From Dama dama (lineage: Eukaryota; Chordata; Mammalia; Artiodactyla; Cervidae): 64,000 bases of DNA. Within the stretch, counting starts at the first letter, position 1. Each line of letters begins with the position of its first letter. This document shows positions 1 to 9,215 of this stretch, one piece after another. The DNA lies in contig NW_026870963.1 in NCBI RefSeq assembly GCF_033118175.1, forward strand, positions 2,264,260-2,328,259, read 5' to 3'. The translations under genes and the position numbers were made by a program. The notes below the pieces were generated by a model. That model was not told the origin of the DNA and ran no database searches. It worked only from the letters and a program-made list of their open reading frames with translations.

Positions 1-34
1 TGAAGCGGTGTTGAAAAACAAGAAGAGCCTGAAA

Positions 35-44
35 AGGTGTGAAA
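35..44 (+). promoter_or_regulatory. Exemplar T-box half-site match in subunit d
   Basis: AGGTGTGAAA at this position is an exact match to the half-site of the Brachyury palindrome. The same ten bases are the consensus core of subunit d, so they recur roughly once per monomer on the same strand. Variants with CGTGTG, GTTGTG or ATGTGTG replace the core in a minority of monomers. Subunit a carries AGGTGTCAAA, one base different. The match is observed; binding by any T-box factor is not shown by the sequence and could be coincidence multiplied by repetition. Confidence 0.35.
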
Positions 45-1409
45 AATATGAAGAGCTTCAAAGGGTGTGAAATACATGAGGAGCATGAAACGGTCTCAAA
101 AATAGGTGGAGCATGAAGCGGTGTTGAAAAACAAGAAGAGCCTGAAAAGGTGTGAAAAATATGAAGAGCTTCAAGGGTGTGAAATACATGAGGAGCATGA
201 AACGGTCTGAAAAACAGGAGGAGCATGAAGCGGTGTTGAAAAACATGAAGAGCCTGAAAAGCTATGAAAAATATGAAGAGCTTCAAAAGGTGTCAAAAAT
301 ATGAGGAGCATGAAACGGTCTGAAAAATAGGAGGAACATGAAGCGGTGTTGAAAAACATGAAGAGCTTCAAAAGGTGTGAAAAATATGAAGAGCTTCAAA
401 AGATGTCAAAAATGAGATGAGCATGAAACGGTCTGAAATATAGGAGGAGCATGAGCGGTGTTGAAAAACAAGAAGAGCCTGAAAAGGTGTGAAAAGTATG
501 AAGAGCTTCAAAGTGTGTGAAATACATGAGGAGCATGAAACGGTCTGAAAAATAGGAGGAGCATGAAGCTGGGCTCAAAAACATGAAGAGCCTGAAAAGG
601 TGTGAAAAATATGAAGAGCTTCAAAAGGTGTCAAAAATATGAGGAGCATGAAACTGTCTGAAAAATAGGAGGAGCATGAAGCGGTGTTGAAAAACATGAA
701 GAGCCTGAAAAGCTATGAAAAATATGAAGAGCTTCAAAAAGTGTCAAAAATATGAGGAGCATGAAACGGTCTGAAAAATAGGAGGAGCATGAAGCGGAGT
801 TGAAAAACAAGAAGAGCCTGAAAACGTGTGAAAAATATGAAGAGCTTCAAAAGGTGTCAAAAGTATGAGGAGCATGAAACGTTCTGAAAAAGGAGTAGCA
901 TGAAAATTTGTTCAAAAACATGAAGAGCCTGGAAATGTGTGATAAATATGAAGAGTCTCAAAACGTGTCAAAAATATGAGGAGCATGAAACGGTCTGAAA
1001 AACAGGAGGAGCATGAAGCGGTGTTCAAAAAAATGAAGAGCCTGAAAAGGTGTGAAATATATGAAGAGCTTCAAAAGGTGTCAAAAATGAGAAGTGCATG
1101 AAACAAACTGAACAATAGGAGGAGCATGAAGTGGTGTTGAAATACATGAAGAGCCTGTAAAGGTGTGCAAAATATGAAGAGCTCAAAAGGTGTGAAATAC
1201 ATGAGGAGCATGAAACGGTCTGAAAAAGAGGAGAAGCATGAAGCGGTGTTGAAAAACATGAAGAGCCTGAAAAGGTGTGCAAAATATAAAAAGCTTCAAA
1301 AGGTGTGAAATATATGAGGAGCATGAAACGGTCTGAAAAATAGGAGGAGCATGAAGCGGTGTTCAGAAAAATGCAGAGAGTTAAAAGGTGTGAAAAATAT
1401 GAAGAGCTT

Positions 1410-2222
1410 CAAAAGGTGTAAAAAATAGGAGGAGCATGAAACAGTTTAAAAATAGGAGGAGCATCAAGTGGTGTAGAAAAACATGAAGAGCCTGAAAACG
1501 TGTGAAAAATAAGAAGAGCTTCAAAAATATGAAAAAAATGAAGAGCTTCAAAAGGTGTGAAAAATATGAAGAGCTTCAAAAGATGTCAAAAATGAGATGA
1601 GCATGAAACGGTCTGAAAAATAGTAGCATGAAGCGGTGCTGAAAATCATGAAGAGCCTGAAAAGTTGTGAAAAATATGAAGAGCTTCAAAAGGTTTCAAA
1701 AATATGAGGAGAATTAAACGGTCTGAAAAATATGAGGAGCATGAAGTGGTGTTGAAAAACATGAAGAGCCTGAAAAGGTGTGAAAAATATGAAGAGCTTC
1801 AAAAGGTTTCAAAAATATGAGGAGTATGAAACGGTCTGAAAAATAGAAGGATCATCAAGCGGTGTTGAAAAACATAAAGAGCCTGAAAAGGTTTGAAAAA
1901 TATGAAGAGCTTCAAAAGGTGTCAAAATTATGAGGAGCATGAAACGGTCTGAAAAATAGGAGGAGCATGAAGCGGTGTTCAAAAACATGACCAGCCTGAA
2001 AAGATGTGAAAAATATGAAGAGCTTCAAAAGGTGTGAAATATATGAAGAGCTTCAAAAGGTGTAAAAAATAGGAGGAGCATGAAACGGTTTCAAAAATAG
2101 GAGGAGCATCAGTTGGTGTAGAAAAACATGAAGAGCCTGAAAACGTGTGAAAAATATGAAGAGCTTAAAAAATATGAAAAATATGAAGAGCTTCAAAAGG
2201 TGTGAAAAATATGAAGAGCTTC
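1410..2222 (+). repeat. Diverged direct repeats flanking a 635-bp segment
   Basis: About 1,410-1,580 and 2,045-2,222 are diverged direct repeats 635 bp apart. Each has a short subunit ending TAAAAAATAGG, a GGTGTAGAAAAACATG variant of subunit c, then an expanded run of GAAGAGCTT subunits. HOR-A copies carry only one such block (about 6,925-7,095). It reads like the first repeat on its left and continues like the sequence after the second repeat on its right. This is the arrangement expected if a 635-bp segment was deleted by exchange between the two repeats. Confidence 0.75.
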
Positions 2223-2820
2223 AAAAATGTCAAAAATATGAGGAGCATGAAAGGGTCTGAAAAATAGGAGGAGCATGAAGCCGTGTTCAAAAACATGAAG
2301 AGCCTGAAAAGGTGTGAAAAATATGAAGAGCTTCAAAAGGTGTCAAAAATATAAGGAGCATGAAAGGGTCTGAAAAATTGGAGGAGCATGAAGCCGTGTT
2401 CAAAAACATGAAGAGCCTGAAAAGGTGTGAAAAATATGAACAGCTGCAAAAGGTGTCAAAATTTGAGGAGTATCAAACGGTCTGAAAAATAGCAGGAGAA
2501 TGAAGCGGTGTTGAAAAACATGAAGAGTTTGAAAACGTGTGAAAAATATGAAGAGCTTCAAAAATGTGAATAATAAGAAGAGCTTCAAAAGGTGTGAAAA
2601 ATATGAAGAGCTTCAAAAGGTGTCAAAAATGAGATGAGCATGAAACAGTCTGGAAAAATAGGAGGAGCATGAAGCGGTGTTGAAAATCATGAAGAGACTG
2701 AAAAGGTGTGAAAAAATACGAAGAGCTTCAAAAGGTGTCAAATTATGAAGAGCTTCAAAAGTTGTCAAAATGAGATCAGCATGAAACGGTCTGCAATATA
2801 GGAGGAGCCTGAAGTGGTGT

Positions 2821-5102
2821 TGAAAAAAATGAAGAGCCTGAAAATGTGTGAAATATATGAAGAGCTTCAAAAGGAGTCAAATGTATGAGGAGAATGAAAC
2901 GGCCTGAAAAATTGGAGGAGCATGAAGCGGTGTTGAAAAACATGAAGAGCCTAAAAAAGGTGTGAAAAATATGAAGAGCTTCAAAAGGTGTCAAAAATAT
3001 GAGAAGCATGAAACGGTCTGAAAAATAGGAGGAGCATGAAACGGTGTTCAAAAACAAGAAGAGCCTGAAAACGTGTGAAAAACATGAAGAACATGAAAAG
3101 GTGTGCAAATATGAAGAGCTTAAAAAGGTGTCAAAAATATGAGGAGCATGAAACGATCTGAAACATAGTAGGAGCATGAAGCGTTGTTCAAAAACATGAA
3201 GAGCCTGAAAAGGTGTGCAAATATGAAGAGCTTAAAAAGGTGTCAAAAATATGAGGAGAATGAAACGGCCTGAAAAATAGGAGGAGAATGAAGCGTTGTT
3301 CATAAACATGACGACCTGAAAAGGTGTGAAAAATATGAAGAGCCTCAAAACGTGTCAAAAATATGAGAAGCATGAAACGGTTTGAAAAATCGGAGGAGCA
3401 TGAAGCGGTGTTGACAAATATGAAGAGCCTGAAAACGTTTGAAAAATATGAAGAGCTTCAAAAGCTGTGAGAAATATGAAGAGCTTCAAAAGGTGTCAAA
3501 AATGAAAAGAGCATGAAACGGTCTGAAAAATAGGAGGAGCATGAAGTGGTGTTGAAAAACATGAAGAGCCTGAAAAGGTGTGAAAAATATGAAGAGCTTC
3601 TAAAGGTGTGAAATACATGAGGAGCATGAAACTGTCAGAAAAATAGGAGAAGCATGAAGTGATGTTCAAACACATAGAAAGCCTGAAAAGGTGTGAAAAA
3701 TATGAAGAGCATCAAAAGTTGTCAAACAAATGAGGAGCATGAAACGGTTTGAAAAATAGGAGGAGCATGAAACGGTGTTCAAAAACATGAAGAGCCTGAA
3801 AAGGTGTGAAAAATATGAAGAGCCTCAAAAGGTGTCAAAAATATGAGTATCATGAAACGGGCTGAAAAATAGGAGGAGCATGAAGCGGTGTTGAAAAACA
3901 TGAAGAGCCTGAAAACCTGTGAAAAATATGAAGAGCTTCAAAAGGTGTCAAATTTGAGATGAGCATGAAACGGTCTGAAAAATACGAGGAGCATGAAGTG
4001 GTGTTGAAAAACATGAAGAGCCTGAAAACGTGTGAAATATATGAAGAGCTTCAAAATGTGTCAAAAATATGAGGAGCATGAAACTGTCTGATAAATAGGA
4101 GGAGCATGAAGCGGTGTTGAAAAACATGAAGAGCCTGAAAAGGTGTGAAAAATATGAAGAGCTTCAAAAAGTGTCAAAAATATGAGGAGCATGAAACGGT
4201 CTGAAAAATAGGAGGAGCATGAAGCGGTGTTGAAAAACAAGAAGAGCCTGAAAACGTGTGAAAAATATGAAGAGCTTCAAAAGGTGTCAAAAATATGAGG
4301 AGCATGAAATGTTCTGAAAAAGGAGTAGCATGAAACGTTGTTCAAAATCATGAAGAGCCTGGAAATGTGTGAAAAATATGAAGAGCCTCAAAACGTGTCA
4401 AAAAAATGAGGAGCATGAAACGATCTGAAAAATCAGAGGAGCATGAAGCAGTGTTGAAAAACATGAAGAGCGTGAAAACGTGTGAAAAATATGAAGAGCT
4501 TCAAAAGGTGTGAAATATATTTAGAGCTTCAAAAGGTGTAAAAAATGAGATGAGCATGAAACGGTGTGAAAAATAGGAGGAGCATGAAGTGGTGCTGAAA
4601 AACATGAAGAGCCTGGAAAGGTGTGAAAAATATGGAGAGCTTCAAAAGGTGTCAAAAATATGAGGAGCATGAAATGCTCTGAAAAATAGGAGGAGCATGA
4701 AGCCGTGTTGAAAAATATGAATAGCCTGAAAAGGTGTGAAATATATGAAGAGCTTCAAATGGTGTGAAAAATATGAGGAGCATGAAACCGTCTGAAAAAT
4801 AGGAGGAGCATGAAGTGGTGTTTAAAACATGAAGAGTCTGAAAAGGTGTGAAAAATATGAAGAGCTTCAAAAGGTGTCAAAAATACGAGGAGCATGAAAC
4901 AGTCTGAAAAATAGGAGGAGCATGATGTGGTGTTCAAAAACATGAAGAGACTGAAAACGTGTGAAAAACATGAAGAGCCTGAAAAGGTGTGAAAAATATG
5001 AAGAGCTTCAAAAGTTGTGAAAAATATGAGGAGCATGAAACGGTCTGAAAAATAGGAGGAGCATGAAAAGTTGTTGAAAAACATGAAGAGCCTGAAATGG
5101 TG
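2821..5102 (+). repeat. Diverged monomers between HOR-A related blocks
   Basis: Contains about twenty standard monomers with scattered substitutions, mostly without a near-identical partner elsewhere in the window. Some carry GAAGCGTTGTTC in subunit c (3,180 and 3,290). Subunit d is often AAAACGTGTG. Apart from the paralogous piece at 3,940-4,440 I see no structure beyond the 113-bp array. Confidence 0.85.
3940..4440 (+). repeat. Fourth, more diverged copy of an HOR-A piece
   Basis: This block matches the order of variants at about 405-985 and at its HOR-A counterparts. The order is a GAGATGAGC subunit b, a GAAACTGTCTG subunit b, an AACAAGAAGAGCC junction, the short GAAAAAGGAGTAGCATG subunit at about 4,316, and GCCTGGAAATGTGTG in the following d. 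It has extra substitutions and lacks one monomer relative to those copies, so it is probably an older duplicate. Confidence 0.65.
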
Positions 5103-5337
5103 TGAAAAATATGAAGAGCTTCTAAAGGTGTGAAATACATGAGGAGCATGAAACGGTCTGAAAAATAGGAGGAGCATGAAGCGGTGTTGCAAAACATGAA
5201 GAGTCTGAAAAGGTGTGAAAAATTTGAAGAGCTTCAAAAGGTGTCAAAAATATGAGGAGCATGAAACGGTCTGAAAAATAGGAGGAGCATGAAGTGGTGT
5301 TCAAAAACATGAAGAGCCTGAAAAGTTTGAAAAATAT

Positions 5338-5450
5338 GAAGAGCTTCAAAAGGTGTCAAAAATATGAGGAGCATGAAACGGTCTGAAAAATAGGAGGAGC
5401 ATGAAGCGGTGTTGAAAAACATGAAGAGCCTGAAAAGCTATGAAAAATAT
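5338..5450 (+). repeat. Reference 113-bp monomer (subunits a-b-c-d)
   Basis: A clean example of the monomer. Subunit a is 5338-5365 (starts GAAGAGCTTC, core AGGTGTC, ends AAAAATAT). Subunit b is 5366-5393 (starts GAGGAGCATG, core ACGGTCTG, ends AAAAATAG). Subunit c is 5394-5422, one base longer (starts GAGGAGCATG, core GCGGTGTTG, ends AAAAACAT). Subunit d is 5423-5450 (starts GAAGAGCCTG, ends AAAAATAT); here its core is AGCTATG, where the array consensus is AGGTGTG. Subunits a and d share the GAAGAGC start, and b and c share GAGGAGCATGAA. That suggests a 28-bp ancestor duplicated to about 56 bp and then to 113 bp. The AluI site AGCT occurs once per consensus monomer, and the SapI/EarI site (GCTCTTC on the minus strand) twice. 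Confidence 0.93.
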
Positions 5451-7110
5451 GAAGAGCTTCAAAAAGTGTCAAAAATATGAGGAGCATGAAACGGTCTGAA
5501 AAATAGGAGGAGCATGAAGCGGTGTTGAAAAACAAGAAGAGCCTGAAAAGGTGTGAAAAATATGAAGAGCTTCAAAGGGTGTGAAATACATGAGGGGCAT
5601 GAAACGGTCTCAAAAATAGGTGGAGCATGAAGCGGTGTTGAAAAACAAGAAGAGCCTGAAAAGGTGTGAAAAATATGAAGAGCTTCAAGGGTGTGAAATA
5701 CTTGAGGAGCATGAAACGGTCTGAAAAACAGGAGGAGCATGAAGCGGTGTTGAAAAACATGAAGAGCCTGAAAAGCTATGAAAAATATGAAGAGCTTCAA
5801 AAGGTGTCAAAAATATGAGGAGCATGAAACGGTCTGAAAAATAGGAGGAACATGAAGCGGTGTTGAAAAACATGAAGAGCTTCAAAAGGTGTGAAAAATA
5901 TGAAGAGCTTCAAAAGATGTCAAAAATGAGATGAGCATGAAACGGTCTGAAATATAGGAGGAGCATGAAGCGGTGTTGAAAAACAAGAAGAGCCTGAAAA
6001 GGTGTGAAAAGTATGAAGAGCTTCAAAGTGTGTGAAATACATGAGGAGCATGAAACGGTCTGAAAAATATGAGGAGCATGAAGCTGGGCTCAAAAACATG
6101 AAGAGCCTGAAAAGGTGTGAAAAATATGAAGAGCTTCAAAAGGTGTCAAAAATATGAGGAGCATGAAACTGTCTGAAAAATAGGAGGAGCATGAAGCGGT
6201 GTTGAAAAACATGAAGAGCCTGAAAAGCTATGAAAAATATGAAGAGCTTCAAAAAGTGTCAAAAATATGAGGAGCATGAAACGGTCTGAAAAATAGGAGG
6301 AGCATGAAGCGGAGTTGAAAAACAAGAAGAGCCTGAAAACGTGTGAAAAATATGAAGAGCTTCAAAAGGTGTCAAAAGTATTAGGAGCATGAAACGTTCT
6401 GAAAAAGGAGTAGCATGAAAATTTGTTCAAAAACATGAAGAGCCTGGAAATGTGTGATAAATATGAAGAGTCTCAAAACGTGTCAAAAATATGAGGAGCA
6501 TGAAACGGTCTGAAAAACAGGAGGAGCATGAAGCGGTGTTCAAAAAAATGAAGAGCCTGAAAAGGTGTGAAATATATGAAGAGTTTCAAAAGGTGTCAAA
6601 AATGAGAAGTGCATGAAACGAACTGAACAATAGGAGGAGCATGAAGTGGTGTTGAAATACATGAAGAGCCTGTAAAGGTGTGCAAAATATGAAGAGCTCA
6701 AGAGGTGTGAAATACATGAGGAGCATGAAACGGTCTGAAAAAGAGGAGAAGCATGAAGCGGTGTTGAAAAACATGAAGAGCCTGAAAAGGTGTGCAAAAT
6801 ATAAAAAGCTTCAAAAGGTGTGAAATATATGAGGAGCATGAAACGGTCTGAAAAATAGGAGGAGCATGAAGCGGTGTTCAGAAAAATGCAGAGAGTGAAA
6901 AGGTGTGAAAAATATGAAGAGCTTCAAAAGGTGTAAAAAATAGGAGGAGCATGAAACAGTTTAAAAATAGGAGGAGCATCAAGTGGTGTAGAAAAACATG
7001 AAGAGCCTGAAAACGTGTGAAAAATAAGAAGAGCTTCAAAAATATGAAAAAAATGAAGAGCTTCAAAAGGTGTGAAAAATATGAAGAGCTTCAAAAGGTT
7101 TCAAAAATAT

Positions 7111-7449
7111 GAGGAGCATGAAAGGGTCTGAAAAATAGGAGGAGCATGAAGCCGTGTTCAAAAACATGAAGAGCCTGAAAAGGTGTGAAAAATATGAAGA
7201 GCTTCAAAAGATGTCAAAAATATGAGGAGCATGAAAGGGTCTGAAAAATAGGAGGAGCATGAAGCCGTGTTCAAAAACATGAAGAGCCTGAAAAGGTGTG
7301 AAAAATATGAAGAGCTTCAAAAGGTGTCAAAAATATGAGGAGCATGAAAGGGTCTGAAAAATAGGAGGAGCATGAAGCCGTGTTCAAAAACATGAAGAGC
7401 CTGAAAAGGTGTGAAAAATATGAACACCTGCAAAAGGTGTCAAAATTTG
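7111..7449 (+). repeat. Local triplication of a single 113-bp monomer
   Basis: Three successive monomers carry the same two private changes: GAAAGGGTCTG in subunit b (at 7,121, 7,234 and 7,347) and GAAGCCGTGTTC in subunit c. Spacing is exactly 113 bp. The block recurs 4,113 bp downstream. The older copy at about 2,250-2,450 has only two, so one monomer was gained or lost between them. The third unit diverges at its end (GAACACCTG near 7,423). Confidence 0.88.
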
Positions 7450-9215
7450 AGGAGTATGAAACGGTCTGAAAAATAGCAGGAGAATGAAGCGGTGTTAAAA
7501 AACATGAAGAGTTTGAAAACGTGTGAAAAATATGAAGAGCTTCAAAAATGTGAATAATAAGAAGAGCTTCAAAAGGTGTGAAAAATATGAAGAGCTTCAA
7601 AAGGTGTCAAAAATGAGATGAGCATGAAACAGTGTGGAAAAATAGGAGGAGCATGAAGCGGTGTTGAAAATCATGAAGACACTGAAAAGGTGTGAAAAAA
7701 TACGAAGAGCTTCAAAAGGTGTCAAATTATGAAGAGCTTCAAAAGTTGTCAAAATGAGATCAGCATGAAACGGTCTGCAATATAGGAGGAGCCTGAAGTG
7801 GTGTTGAAAAACATGAAGAGCCTGAAAAGGTGTGAAAAATATGAGGAGCTTCAAAAGGTTTGAAAAACATGAGGAGCATGAAACGGTCTGAAAAATAGGA
7901 GATGCATGAAGTTGTGTTGAAAAACATGAAGAGCCTGAAAAGGTGTGAAAAATATGAAGAGCTTCAAAAGTTATAAAATACATGAGGAGCATGAAACTGT
8001 CTGAAAATTAGGAGGAGCATGAAGTGGTGTTCAACAACATGAAGAGCCTCAAAAGGTGTGAAAAATATGAAGAGCTTCAAAAGGTGTGAAATACATGAGA
8101 GGAATGAAACTGTCTGAAAAATAGAAGGAGCATGAAGCGGTGTTGAAAAACATGAAGAGCCTGAAAAGGTGTGAAAAATAAAAAGAGCTTCTAAAGGTGT
8201 CAAAATTATGAGGAGCATGAAACGGTCTGAAAAATAGGAGGAGCATGAAGTGTTGTTGAAAAACATTAAGAGCCTGAAATGGTGTGAAATATATGAAGAG
8301 GTTCAAAAGGTATGAAAAATATGAGGAGCTTGAAAAAGTGTCAAAAATATGAGGAGCATGCAACGGTCTGCAAAATAGTAGGAGCATGAAAAGGTGTTCA
8401 AAAACATGAAGAGCCTGAAAAGGTGTGAAATATAGGAAGAGCTTCAAAAGGTGTTAAATACATGAGGAGCATGAAACGGTCTGAAAAATAGAAGGAGCAT
8501 GAAGCGGTGTTCTAAAACATGAAGAGCCTGAAAAGGTGTGAAAAATATGAAGAGCTTCAAAATGTGTCAAAATTATGAGGAGCATGAAACGGTCTGAAAA
8601 ATAGGAGGAGCATGAAACCGTGTTCAAAAACATGAAGAGCCTGAAAAGGTTGGAAAACTATGAAGAGCTTCTAAAGGTGTCAAAAATATGAAGAGCATGA
8701 AACTGTCTGAAAAATAGGAGGAGCATGAAACCGTGTTCAAAAACATGAAGAGCCTGAAAAGGTGGGAAAATAATAAAGAGCTTCAAAAGGTGTGAAATAC
8801 ATGAGGAGCATGAAACGGTCTGAAAAGTAGGAGGAGCATGAAGCAATGTTCAAAAACATGAAGAGCCTGAAAAGGTGTGAAATATATGAAGAGCTTCAAA
8901 AGATGTCAAAAATGAGATGAGCATTAAACGTTCTGAAAAATAGGAGGAGCCTGAATTGGTGTTGAAAAACATGAAGAGCCTGAAAAGGTGTGAAAAATTT
9001 GAAGAGCTTCAAAAGGTGTCAAAAATATGAGGAGCATGAAACGGTCTGAAAAATAGGAGGAGCATGAAGTGGTGTTCAAAAACATGAAGAGCCTGAAAAG
9101 TTTGAAAAATATGAAGAGCTTCAAAAGGTGTCAAAAATATGAGGAGCATGAAACGGTCTGAAAAATAGGAGGAGCATGAGGCGGTTTTGAAAAACATGAA
9201 GAGCCTGAAAAGCTA

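Larger units (their letters stand above)
1..2820 (+). repeat. HOR-A related segment (older partial copy)
   Basis: Bases 1 to about 1,580 align to 5,515-7,095 and again to 9,628-11,208, sharing private variants. Examples are the core GCTGGGCTC near 555, 6,082 and 10,196, and the short GAAAAAGGAGTAGCATG subunit near 885, 6,404 and 10,518. Bases about 2,210-2,820 align to about 7,090-7,806, but with two instead of three copies of the GAAGCCGTGTTC monomer. A segment of about 635 bp (1,581-2,215) has no counterpart in the HOR-A copies. A few point differences, such as a lost A near 448, show it is less similar to HOR-A copies 1 and 2 than they are to each other. Confidence 0.85.
5103..9215 (+). 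repeat. HOR-A copy 1 (4,113-bp higher-order repeat)
   Basis: Aligns to the following copy at a constant offset of 4,113 bp with no net indel over about 3.9 kb. By eye I found about half a dozen mismatches, for example CTTGAGGAGC at 5,701 against CATGAGGAGC at 9,814, TATTAGGAGC at 6,379 against TATGAGGAGC at 10,492, and single bases near 6,070, 8,431 and 8,716. That implies identity above 99.7%. The last 220 bp or so (about 8,990-9,215) repeat 5,216-5,450 before the unit restarts, so the junction lies in a shared ATGAAGAGCTT tract. Confidence 0.93.

Noticed and set aside
5338..5347. GAAGAGCTTC as a palindrome or heat-shock element
   Set aside because: It is only a 4-base dyad with an AG centre, too weak for a stable hairpin, and the GAA-to-TTC gap is four bases rather than the two of a heat-shock element.
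5385..5416. AGGAGG three bases before ATG on the + strand, resembling a Shine-Dalgarno site and start codon
   Set aside because: It is part of the b/c subunit join in nearly every monomer. The following frame (ATG AAG CGG TGT TGA) stops after four codons. The array is eukaryotic in character.
5459..5800. Minus-strand open frames up to about 170 codons encoding Phe/Leu/Ser/His-rich repeats
   Set aside because: They repeat with the 113-bp satellite, read the same DNA in all three frames, have stereotyped lengths set by the period and stop positions, and lack any consistent start, splice or promoter context. Frame-disrupting indels are as common as substitutions.
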